NCBI GenBank assembly: GCA_013152135.1
Contig: JAADGX010000241.1
Location: forward strand, 1 to 13,070
Reading direction: 5' to 3'
DNA: 13,070 bases
DNA from: Chlorobiota bacterium
GTDB lineage: Bacteria > Bacteroidota > Ignavibacteria > SZUA-365 > JAADGX01
Positions 1-6,413 of the stretch are shown here, in pieces. Position 1 is the first letter of the stretch. Each line of letters opens with the position of its first letter. The position numbers and the translations under genes are program-made. The notes beneath the pieces are model-generated. The model did not search any database. It was not told the DNA's origin and was given only the letters and a program-made list of their open reading frames with translations.

Positions 1-765
1 GAGCAGGAACGAACCGCTCAGTAAATACGACAGTCCTTTCTCCCAATCCATGGGACGAAAATCGACACCACCGCCGATCATCACGCTCGATTCGTCGATC
101 GGAACGTTGCTTTCGGTGGCGCGATTTTTCGGTGAGTACGCCCCGCCCGTAATCGTCAGCCAGTCCTTGGGCGTCACGTAGAGTTCCATCCCGAGTTCCT
201 GGTACATCGGTCGAAGCTGCGCTTGCTGCCGGGTAAACACCGTGTGGTCGTCGTAGCGAATGCCGAATTTCGGCTGAATGAATCCCGCCTTGAAAGCGAC
301 TTTCTCCAGGGGACGGTAAAAGACGGCTGCGGTGAAACGCTGCTGAGAAGGAAACACCGGCTCCACAAAATTGAAGGAACCATACACGTACAGGTTATCC
401 CGCACTTCGAAGGAGAGGTATGGAACCGCTTGCATCGCAAATACGTCGCGCTTAAGATCCCGGCCGCGTTTTGCAACCTGGACGCGCATGTCGAATCCCC
501 ACCGCAGATTTTTCATGAACAGCGTATTGCTCTTCGCCCCGTACAATGGAGCCAAAAACGTGTTCCGGGGTTGGATCAAACCCACGTTCCTGATGGAAAA
601 CCACCCGCCTTCCGTGCGCATGGCGCCACCGGTGACATTGACATGGCACGAAGAGCACGTCGCACCCGAGGTGAGAGCAAAGCGCGGCAACCCCGGAAGT
701 TCCGTCGCCGAAACAACCAGGAATATCATTCCCACGTGAAAAAACCGGAACCAACTGATCGCCAA
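1..765 (-). CDS. Secreted CxxCH (c-type heme) protein, probable beta-barrel; 3' end missing
   Basis: An open frame on the minus strand runs from about 798 to the left edge without a stop, so the C-terminus is missing. A hydrophobic N-terminal stretch (ISWFRFFHVGMIFLVV) resembles a signal peptide. It is followed by a single heme-binding motif, CSSCH, at 642-656. The rest has alternating polar and aromatic strands typical of outer-membrane barrels, for example NLYVYGSFNFVEPVF, KVAFKAGFIQPKFGIRY and DWLTITGGAY. The start is uncertain. TTG at 765 has a GGAG about 10 nt upstream, inside the end of the Rieske gene. ATG at 729 and ATG at 798 (overlapping Rieske by 26 nt) are alternatives. It sits directly downstream of the Rieske gene, so a shared electron-transfer role is plausible. 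The motif and frame are seen directly; barrel topology and heme loading are inferred. I do not recognise a named family. Confidence 0.72.
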   Translation of the reverse strand, partial: MAISWFRFFHVGMIFLVVSATELPGLPRFALTSGATCSSCHVNVTGGAMRTEGGWFSIRNVGLIQPRNTFLAPLYGAKSNTLFMKNLRWGFDMRVQVAKRGRDLKRDVFAMQAVPYLSFEVRDNLYVYGSFNFVEPVFPSQQRFTAAVFYRPLEKVAFKAGFIQPKFGIRYDDHTVFTRQQAQLRPMYQELGMELYVTPKDWLTITGGAYSPKNRATESNVPIDESSVMIGGGVDFRPMDWEKGLSYLLSGSFLL

Positions 766-772
766 GACGAGT

Positions 773-1240
773 TCACTCCATGATAACAGTGAGTACATTC
801 TCACGGATTTCCACGGGATACGACTTCAATCCCACCCGGGCAGGACCTTTCAAGACCTCCCCGTTTCCAGTATTGAATTCCGAGCCGTGGCAACCACAGC
901 GGAGCCGGTCTCCCACTATGGAACCGTTGTCGTTCGGATCGAGATCACAACCCTGGTGGGTACAGATCCTGGACAACGCCGACGCCTGATCAGGGCTGAT
1001 ACGAATGACGACAACACCGGCAACGGCGACCGCACCGCCCGGTTGAGCAAGTACCGAATACGGCGAGGTGGTTGTATCAAGCACGAGATTTCCCCCGACC
1101 GGTTCGTTGGGTGATTTAAACTCAGTGAATTCGCAGGCAGAGAAGAGCGATGAGGAAACTAGGACGAGGCCACCCGTCAAGCCCAGGCCCTCGAGAATGA
1201 ACTTCCTGCGCTCGGCATCGCGCAAATCGGGTTCTTTCAT
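773..1240 (-). CDS. Rieske 2Fe-2S protein, Tat-exported
   Basis: This 155-residue protein has both Rieske cluster boxes. Box 1 is CTHQGC (C93, H95, C98) and box 2 is CGCHGS (C115, C117, H118). By family knowledge C93, H95, C115 and H118 would bind the 2Fe-2S cluster, and C98 and C117 would form the stabilising disulfide. The usual proline of box 2 (CPCH) is Gly116 here. The N-terminus carries a twin-arginine motif (RRKFI, residues 11-15), a hydrophobic stretch, and Cys36 in a lipobox-like context (FSAC). It is therefore probably folded with its cluster and exported by Tat, and either stays membrane-anchored or is lipidated. ATG at 1240 has a GGGAG site inside the end of the preceding small ORF, which implies translational coupling. 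No cytochrome b gene is in the window, so membership of a bc-type complex cannot be shown. A stand-alone Rieske electron carrier is the alternative. Confidence 0.9.
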   Translation of the reverse strand: MKEPDLRDAERRKFILEGLGLTGGLVLVSSSLFSACEFTEFKSPNEPVGGNLVLDTTTSPYSVLAQPGGAVAVAGVVVIRISPDQASALSRICTHQGCDLDPNDNGSIVGDRLRCGCHGSEFNTGNGEVLKGPARVGLKSYPVEIRENVLTVIME

Positions 1241-1243
1241 GTT

Positions 1244-1444
1244 TTATTCTCCCGCAGCGGCATTCTTCGGTGAAAACGCTTTAATCCATACAGCGTCGCA
1301 GGCTCCCTGGAAAACGGATATCATAAAAACGTTTATGCCCGCTTCCAAGGTTTCATGCGGATCGTCCAATAATTCTCGTGGTACTGTTTCCAATCGCGGA
1401 TTTCCGTTCCTATCAAATATGTCAATACCATCATCGCTCATCAT
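1244..1444 (-). CDS. Small hypothetical protein upstream of Rieske
   Basis: This 66-codon ORF ends with TAA three bases before the Rieske ATG, and its last codons contain the Rieske ribosome-binding site. That position is the main support for it being real. The protein is acidic at the N-terminus (MMSDDGIDIFDRNG), has one cysteine, no signal peptide and no clear membrane helix. Two ATGs in tandem (1444 and 1441) give an ambiguous start, and the Shine-Dalgarno upstream is weak (GGTAG). I do not recognise the family and assign no function. It could be a leader ORF for the redox operon or simply a chance ORF. Confidence 0.45.
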   Translation of the reverse strand: MMSDDGIDIFDRNGNPRLETVPRELLDDPHETLEAGINVFMISVFQGACDAVWIKAFSPKNAAAGE

Positions 1445-1468
1445 ACGACACTACCGGTAGAGATTAAT

Positions 1469-1492
1469 ATATTGAAAAGGCACAATCAATAT
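1469..1492. promoter_or_regulatory. AT-rich inverted repeat, operator-like
   Basis: ATATTGA (1469-1475) and TCAATAT (1486-1492) are perfect inverted repeats separated by 10 bases. The repeat lies 25 to 48 bases upstream of the minus-strand operon that starts at 1444, where a repressor or activator could act. The half-site spacing does not fit the FNR/CRP arrangement, and no partner regulator is visible in the window. A dyad of this size in AT-rich DNA can occur by chance. Confidence 0.25.
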
Positions 1493-1622
1493 CGTCAGTA
1501 AAACACGCGGTGGACCTGAAAAGTGCCGTTCGGCTTGTTTTTCATTCGTCAATCACGCGTTCGGAGCCCTCTGGAGCGCGCATCGTTATTTTCCGCATCG
1601 TGGAATTTATTGAATAAATGTC

Positions 1623-1651
1623 TTGACAAATAGATACAGAGTTGCTATAAT
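1623..1651 (+). promoter_or_regulatory. Consensus extended -10 sigma70 promoter
   Basis: TTGACA (1623-1628) is followed by exactly 17 bases and then TATAAT (1646-1651). A TG dinucleotide at 1643-1644 gives an extended -10 element. Every consensus base is matched, which is unusual for a chromosomal promoter. The discriminator after the -10 is GC-rich (TTCGCCCGG), a trait associated in E. coli with growth-rate and stringent control; applying that here is inference. Transcription would start near 1657-1660 and give a leader of about 70 nt before the DUF2795 gene. It probably drives the DUF2795-omp85-holB-ricT operon. Confidence 0.85.
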
Positions 1652-1672
1652 TCGCCCGGTCACGAAAGTACC

Positions 1673-1690
1673 CTCCCCACTTCGGTGGAG
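1673..1690 (+). promoter_or_regulatory. UUCG hairpin over the leader-ORF ribosome-binding site
   Basis: CCAC (1677-1680), loop TTCG (1681-1684) and GTGG (1685-1688) form a short stem with the very stable C(UUCG)G tetraloop. CTCC (1673-1676) could instead pair with GGAG (1687-1690). Either fold hides part of the GGAG ribosome-binding site of the leader ORF starting at 1696. The base pairing is read from the sequence; a regulatory role is inference. Confidence 0.4.
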
Positions 1691-1695
1691 AGATA

Positions 1696-1731
1696 ATGTT
1701 TTATGAATCCATCGTGGAGATCGACCGATGA
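1696..1731 (+). CDS. Candidate 11-residue leader peptide MFYESIVEIDR
   Basis: ATG at 1696 is preceded by GGAGAG with about 5 bases of spacing, a better-placed site than many real genes here. The frame gives MFYESIVEIDR and stops at TGA 1729-1731. That stop overlaps the ATG of the DUF2795 gene (1728-1730) in an ATGA junction, the classic geometry for translational coupling. The peptide has no run of one amino acid, so it is not an obvious amino-acid attenuator. It could be a coupling leader ORF or coincidence. A competing 20-codon ORF from ATG 1703 has no ribosome-binding site. Confidence 0.4.
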   Translation: MFYESIVEIDR

Positions 1732-1955
1732 TTTGGACCTTAGAACTTGCATCATATTTGGATGAAGCTCCATGGCCGGCAACACGAGACGAGTTGATTG
1801 ATTACGCCAATAGAATTGGAGCCCCATTTGAAGTCATCGAGAATCTGAGGGAATTGGAAGACACGGAAGAACCATACGAAAGTATTGAAGAGATCTGGCC
1901 GGATTATCCAACCGAAGAGGACTTTTTTCTCGACGACGATGGGAGCGAATATTAG
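1728..1955 (+). CDS. DUF2795-family small acidic protein
   Basis: This 75-residue protein matches what I recall of the DUF2795 family. Its conserved segments are WTLELASYL at the N-terminus, then PWPATRDELIDYANRIGAP, then YESIEEIWPDYPTEEDFF near the C-terminus. The family is small and soluble and its biochemical function is not established, so none is assigned. It is strongly acidic, with no signal peptide or membrane segment. ATG 1728 has GGAG (1716-1719) with an 8-base spacing. It is the first full gene behind the consensus promoter at 1623-1651 and so is probably abundantly expressed. A terminator-like hairpin about 60 bases after its stop may give it a short monocistronic mRNA. Confidence 0.85.
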   Translation: MIWTLELASYLDEAPWPATRDELIDYANRIGAPFEVIENLRELEDTEEPYESIEEIWPDYPTEEDFFLDDDGSEY

Positions 1956-1984
1956 CGGCACTTTGCGCTGTTTGCTGTAATTCC

Positions 1985-4069
1985 ATGCATAAACCGTCCT
2001 TAATGAACCGTAGCCAGCACCGGCGTGCTGGTTTTTTTTTCGTTCTCGTCTTTTGCGCGATTATTTTTCCAAACTCATTGCCGGGACAACAGAAGTTCGT
2101 TTCCGCTGCTGACAGCGTGGAGGTTGCCTCCGTCACCTTTTCGGGCGAAGGGGAATATGACGATGATGTGCTGGCATCGCTTATTTCCACAAGGGAATCT
2201 CCCGCGGGATTCTGGACCTGGATTTATGACAACCTTAGTGAGAGCCTGGGTTCCGCACCCGAGTTTTTCGACGCGGAAGTTTTTCAACAGGATATTCAGC
2301 GATTGGCGCAGTTTTACCGGGAGAACGGATATTTCAATGCCCGCGTGGGTGGGAATTATGCGCTGGATACTGTAAATACGACCGTCCGCGTGGAATTCCA
2401 CATCCTGCCCGGCGTACGATCATTTATTGACAGCATCTACTTTCAAAACCTGGATTCGCTGCCCGGGAATGTTCGTGAACGGATATACTCCAACCCCCTT
2501 ATCAAGGTTGGGGATCCGTACACGGAGGCGGGACTTCGGGCGGAAATCGAACGAATCATTACCCTGTTGACCAATACCGGCTACCCGGACGCTCTTGCCG
2601 ACAGTGTTCACGTTCAGCGTTTCACGTCAACGAACAATGTCCATATCTTTGTCCGCTTCCTGCCGGGACGAAGATATTTCTTCGGAAAAATTTTCGAGGA
2701 CACAACGCGCACACGGAAATTGAATCTCGCCCGTAAAATCATCTACGACCGGCTCGAATTCAAAACCGGTGATGTTTACAGCGAAGTCAGGCGAGAAGCT
2801 AGCGAAGCCAATCTTAACCGTCTCGGCATCTTCAGCACCGTCCGCCTCCAGCCCCTGCCTCCCGACACGACCGATGCACCGAGCGACAGGATCCCCATCA
2901 AGATCATACTTGAAGAACGGAACCGGCACGAACTCGCTCCTGCGTTTCTTGTAAACTCGTACGACAATCGATTCAACGCCGGAGCGGAAATCAAGTATCT
3001 TTTCCGCAACATTTTCGGTGGCGCCCAAACGTTTTCCGTCAATCTCAGCACTCTCTGGCATTCACTCGAAACAAAGAGTTACAAGATTTCACTCATGCTT
3101 GATCAACCCTACTTATGGGACAATTACACGCGGGGGTTTTTCAACATCAACATCTTGTCGGCGGACGAAAAATCGCTGTACTCGGTCCAGGTGCTGCAGG
3201 GAATCGTAGGACTCACGCATACGTTCACGAAGAGTCTCAGCGGCAAGGGAGAGTTAACATTTGAACAGCAGCGCTATGACGTCACGGACCCGAAGATCTC
3301 CGGCGACGTGCTCAGAAAGTTCGGCAGCGCAACGGGAATCAACTATCGCAACTTCATTGCTGGTGTCACGATATTTCATGACAAGACCAACGATATTTTC
3401 AACCCTACTTCCGGCCTTTCCCAACAACTGACTATCGAGCATGCCGGCCTGTTGAAGCAACTACTGGAGGATCCGGATCAGAACATCGAAAGCATCGAGT
3501 ACCTGAAATCCGATATTCTCTTGCGGGGGTTTACTCCGGCGGGCAAATCGGAACGAGCGGTACTCGCGGTAAAGTTTCGTCTTGGAGGTATTTTCCGTTA
3601 TGGCGGGAGCAAGGAGCGCAACCTGCCCGTGCCGATCGCCCGCGCGTATTTCGCCGGCGGCAGCAACAGCATACGCGGTTGGACCGCGCGGGAGCTTTCG
3701 ACCGCCCCCGACTCGTTGACGTCGCTTGGACTGAACGCCCTGTTGGAATCATCCCTCGAGCTGAGATGGAACGCTTTCCGCGGCATGTCGTCTTTTCTTC
3801 CCCTTGATCTCGATCGTTTTTGGTTGGTCCTGTTTTTTGATGCGGGAAACGCGTGGAAAGAACTTCGGGTCATGAATACCGGCGAAATCGCAATGGCGTT
3901 CGGCGTCGGGTTGCGATATGACTTGTTTTTCGGGCCGATTCGAATAGATTTCGGAATGAAAATGTTTGATCCATCAGTGTCGAATCATCGATGGTTCACG
4001 GAGCGGAAGTTCTTTTCCGAAACGCTCTCGGGTATGGTTATTCATTTTGGCATCGGCCAAGCTTTTTAA
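1985..4069 (+). CDS. Omp85-superfamily (BamA/TamA-like) outer-membrane barrel protein
   Basis: This 694-residue protein probably inserts or translocates outer-membrane proteins. After a signal peptide (MNRSQHRRAGFF followed by a hydrophobic core ending near LPGQQ) come about three POTRA-like repeats over roughly residues 45-310, including RVEFHILPGVRSFIDSIYF and RRYFFGKIF. The remaining half or more is a beta-barrel carrying the loop-6 signature GGSNSIRGW (the VRGF-type motif). It ends in Phe (FGIGQAF), as barrel substrates of the Bam machinery do. No lipobox is seen, which argues against a TamL-type lipoprotein. ATG 1985 and ATG 2003 are both possible starts and neither has a Shine-Dalgarno; 2003 gives the more compact signal peptide. 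Whether it is the essential BamA or a paralogue cannot be decided here. holB follows after 7 bases. Confidence 0.88.
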   Translation: MHKPSLMNRSQHRRAGFFFVLVFCAIIFPNSLPGQQKFVSAADSVEVASVTFSGEGEYDDDVLASLISTRESPAGFWTWIYDNLSESLGSAPEFFDAEVFQQDIQRLAQFYRENGYFNARVGGNYALDTVNTTVRVEFHILPGVRSFIDSIYFQNLDSLPGNVRERIYSNPLIKVGDPYTEAGLRAEIERIITLLTNTGYPDALADSVHVQRFTSTNNVHIFVRFLPGRRYFFGKIFEDTTRTRKLNLARKIIYDRLEFKTGDVYSEVRREASEANLNRLGIFSTVRLQPLPPDTTDAPSDRIPIKIILEERNRHELAPAFLVNSYDNRFNAGAEIKYLFRNIFGGAQTFSVNLSTLWHSLETKSYKISLMLDQPYLWDNYTRGFFNINILSADEKSLYSVQVLQGIVGLTHTFTKSLSGKGELTFEQQRYDVTDPKISGDVLRKFGSATGINYRNFIAGVTIFHDKTNDIFNPTSGLSQQLTIEHAGLLKQLLEDPDQNIESIEYLKSDILLRGFTPAGKSERAVLAVKFRLGGIFRYGGSKERNLPVPIARAYFAGGSNSIRGWTARELSTAPDSLTSLGLNALLESSLELRWNAFRGMSSFLPLDLDRFWLVLFFDAGNAWKELRVMNTGEIAMAFGVGLRYDLFFGPIRIDFGMKMFDPSVSNHRWFTERKFFSETLSGMVIHFGIGQAF
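2014..2040 (+). terminator. Intrinsic-terminator-shaped hairpin inside the omp85 signal-peptide region
   Basis: CCAGCAC (2014-2020), loop CGGC (2021-2024) and GTGCTGG (2025-2031) form a perfect 7-bp stem followed at once by nine T (2032-2040). This is a textbook intrinsic terminator 59 bases after the DUF2795 stop. It lies within the reading frame of the downstream Omp85 gene, where it encodes part of the signal peptide. It may end the short DUF2795 transcript while letting some polymerase read through to omp85. The structure is seen directly; the attenuation role is inferred. Confidence 0.6.
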
Positions 4070-4076
4070 CTGCGAA

Positions 4077-5201
4077 ATGTCCTGGAATCGAATTATCGGT
4101 CAAGAGCGTGTACTGCGTCTCCTTCGGTCGACGTTTGAACACGACAGACTTCCCCACGCGTTTCTTTTTCATGGCCCCCCCGGCACCGGCAAAGACGCCG
4201 TAGCCATCGAGCTGGCGCGCACCTTGAACTGTTTAGCGGGCACGTGGGAAGCGTGTGGAGCCTGCCCATCCTGCAGGCAGATGGACACGTTACAGCATCC
4301 GAACCTCGATCTCGTATTTCCCCTGCCCCCGGGTAAAAATGAAGAAAAACAGCACGACCCGTATGAAAAGCTCACCGAGGCGGTCATCCGGGAAATCCGT
4401 GACGAAATTGCCGCCAAGGGGAAGGACCCATATCACCCGATCGAGATCAGGCGGGCGAGTGTCATCAAGATCAACAGCATTCGTAATATCAAACGAAAAG
4501 CGGCAATGCGGGTGGGCCAGCATCAGCGCCACGTGGTGATTATCTGCGGCGCCGAAAAAATGAAGGCGGACGCGGCGAATTCTCTGCTCAAAACCCTGGA
4601 GGAACCCAACGCCGGGCAATTGATCATCCTGACGACACCTGCACCCGACGCCTTGCTCCCCACCATCATCTCCCGGTGCCAGGTCGTTCGCTTCGATCCC
4701 ATCCCCGAACCGGAAATTGCGCGCGCCCTCGTCGAGCGCGAATTATGCGACGAGGACACCGCAGGAGCATTGGCCCGCCTTGCGGAAGGCAGTTTCCGCA
4801 AAGCCCTCGAGTACACCGATCCCGAGGTGCGAAGCCGGAGATCACTGGTGGTGGAATTCATGAGAGCCGTTTATGCAGGAAACAGTACGGGCATTATGAA
4901 GGAGCTCGATCCCATCGTGTCGTCGCGCGATCGCCAGGAAGCCATTCGTTTCTTGCAAGCGCTTGAAGATTGGTTTCACGACGTCATCGCTATCCGCGAA
5001 GGAAGAGAGGACCGCATACGACATTTCGACAACCGCGAAGCTGTCACCAAGTTCGCCCAACTTTTCGCGAGTATCCCCTGCGAAGACGCTTTGCAAGAGA
5101 TCGAGAAAACCATTGAATACGTCACGGGAAATGTGCATCTTACTCTTGCGCTGGTAAATCTTGCACACAAGCTTCATCGGCGTCTTCAACCTCCACCTTA
5201 G
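4077..5201 (+). CDS. holB: DNA polymerase III delta' subunit
   Basis: This 374-residue AAA+ clamp-loader subunit opens and loads the sliding clamp during DNA replication. It has the N-terminal WNRIIGQ segment and a Walker A, GPPGTGKD (33-40). A zinc module follows with four cysteines (C52, C60, C63, C66), then the LLKTLEEPN motif (170-178) and SRC (199-201). A C-terminal helical collar completes the fold. Walker A is intact, unlike E. coli delta', so ATP binding is possible. The annotation as delta' rather than gamma/tau (DnaX) rests on length, the absence of a C-terminal tau region, and the ricT neighbour. A longer upstream frame exists from 3966, but ATG 4077 matches the family N-terminus and lies 7 bases after the omp85 stop. 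The insert at residues 82-120 is rich in charged residues. Confidence 0.9.
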   Translation: MSWNRIIGQERVLRLLRSTFEHDRLPHAFLFHGPPGTGKDAVAIELARTLNCLAGTWEACGACPSCRQMDTLQHPNLDLVFPLPPGKNEEKQHDPYEKLTEAVIREIRDEIAAKGKDPYHPIEIRRASVIKINSIRNIKRKAAMRVGQHQRHVVIICGAEKMKADAANSLLKTLEEPNAGQLIILTTPAPDALLPTIISRCQVVRFDPIPEPEIARALVERELCDEDTAGALARLAEGSFRKALEYTDPEVRSRRSLVVEFMRAVYAGNSTGIMKELDPIVSSRDRQEAIRFLQALEDWFHDVIAIREGREDRIRHFDNREAVTKFAQLFASIPCEDALQEIEKTIEYVTGNVHLTLALVNLAHKLHRRLQPPP

Positions 5202-5219
5202 ATAGGCACGGGAGGCACT

Positions 5220-6245
5220 GTGACTGACAAAGATTCATCGCATAGCAATAAACCCCCCTCTGACCATTCACTCGATGATTCGATCCTAATTTATTCTTCC
5301 GAGGCGCCTGTATCCGGATGCGGAGGGACATCCCCGCCTTGCGCGCTCGAAAGCGGAGATATCCCGGAAGACCCCTGGAAAGACATTACGCCCGACGATG
5401 TCGTGGAAGTGGAATTCAAGGCCGGGCGCAAAGATTATTTCCTCAACGTCGAACACCTTGAACTTTCCATCGGAGATTACCTCGTCACGGAAGCGGACCG
5501 CGGCATTGACCTGGGGCGTTTAATCGACATCGGTCAACTGGCGTATCACAAGGTTCGGCTCCGCAACAAGGGATGCGTTGCCAACATCAAACGCGTCATC
5601 CGCCTTGGAACTGAGGAAGACCTCAAGATCCTCCGATACCACCGCGAACAGGAGCACGTCGCTTTCGAAATTTGCAAGGAAAAGATCGAGAATCACGGCC
5701 TGCCCATGAAATTGGTCGACGTGGAATACCAGCTCGACCGCAACCGCATTACGTTTTATTTCACCGCAGACGGACGGGTGGACTTCCGTGAACTGGTCAA
5801 AGACCTTGCGGCTGAATACCGGACGCGCATCGAGTTGCGGCAGATCGGCGCCCGCGACGAGGCCAAGCGCCACGGTGGATTCGGAAGTTGCGGCAGGGAA
5901 TTGTGCTGCTCCAACTGGATGAACACGTTTGAACACATTTCGACGTCTATGGCACGCACACAGAACCTGCCTCTTAATCCTTTCAAACTTTCCGGCATGT
6001 GCGGACGTCTGAAATGCTGCCTCGCGTACGAGGCGGAGGTGTACGAGGCGCTTCTGGAAGGCTTCCCCAAAATCGACACCATTATTCAAACTGCGAAAGG
6101 AAAGGCGCGAATCGACAAGATTGACGTGTTCAAGGACGTGGTCTACCTGTATTACGAAAAATCCGATCATTGGGAACGCATGAGCCGACGCGACGTCAAT
6201 CGATTGATCAAGGACCCGAAGAAAGAGAACCCCGTCGAAAGCTGA
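5220..6245 (+). CDS. ricT: PSP1-domain RicT/YaaT-like regulatory iron-sulfur protein
   Basis: This 341-residue protein has the PSP1 domain and the paired cysteine signatures of RicT/YaaT: GSCGRELCC (C224, C229, C230) and MCGRLKCC (C261, C266, C267). In Bacillus subtilis RicT works with RicA and RicF in an iron-sulfur complex affecting RNase Y processing and development. No RicA or RicF gene is seen here, so the role in this organism is open. The N-terminal 50 residues are low-complexity and acidic with two extra cysteines (C34, C41) that could be additional cluster or metal ligands. GTG 5220 is chosen because GGGAGG (5210-5215) sits 4 bases upstream. It follows holB after 18 bases, the same holB-yaaT neighbourhood as in B. 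subtilis. A strong terminator follows the gene. Confidence 0.88.
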   Translation: MTDKDSSHSNKPPSDHSLDDSILIYSSEAPVSGCGGTSPPCALESGDIPEDPWKDITPDDVVEVEFKAGRKDYFLNVEHLELSIGDYLVTEADRGIDLGRLIDIGQLAYHKVRLRNKGCVANIKRVIRLGTEEDLKILRYHREQEHVAFEICKEKIENHGLPMKLVDVEYQLDRNRITFYFTADGRVDFRELVKDLAAEYRTRIELRQIGARDEAKRHGGFGSCGRELCCSNWMNTFEHISTSMARTQNLPLNPFKLSGMCGRLKCCLAYEAEVYEALLEGFPKIDTIIQTAKGKARIDKIDVFKDVVYLYYEKSDHWERMSRRDVNRLIKDPKKENPVES

Positions 6246-6266
6246 CGGGAAAACTTGCTTGATAGA

Positions 6267-6302
6267 AGAAGGCAGCGATTGCAAACCGCTGCCTTCTTTT
6301 TT
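6267..6302 (+). terminator. Strong intrinsic terminator after ricT
   Basis: AGAAGGCAGCG (6267-6277) pairs perfectly with CGCTGCCTTCT (6287-6297) around a 9-base loop, followed by a T tract (6298-6302). It ends the rightward DUF2795-omp85-holB-ricT operon 21 bases after the stop of ricT. It lacks a T tract on the other strand, so it would not efficiently stop the convergent minus-strand operon. Confidence 0.92.
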
Positions 6303-6413
6303 GCTTTCGGGATGGGTACACTCACCTCCGGGAAACGCCCATCAAGAAACCTTCCCGGTTTTCCGCAATAACGAGGCGTGGTTCCCCGCGCCTTGCATCA
6401 CCCCTGGAACACT

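Noticed and set aside
223..783. 186-residue plus-strand frame at the left edge
   Set aside because: The opposite strand gives an uninterrupted secreted protein with a heme motif and barrel-like strands. The plus frame is basic, low in hydrophobic structure and unrecognisable.
1511..1545. Hairpin-like GCCGTTCGGC followed by TTGTTTTT
   Set aside because: The stem is only about 3-4 bp with a mismatch, and it lies between divergent genes where no transcript needs to end.
1445..1622. Minus-strand promoter for the Rieske operon
   Set aside because: AT-rich hexamers such as TATATT are present, but no -35 with acceptable spacing could be matched, so no promoter is called.
5520..6284. 254-residue minus-strand frame
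   Set aside because: It is antisense to ricT, whose cysteine signatures and ribosome-binding site are clear.
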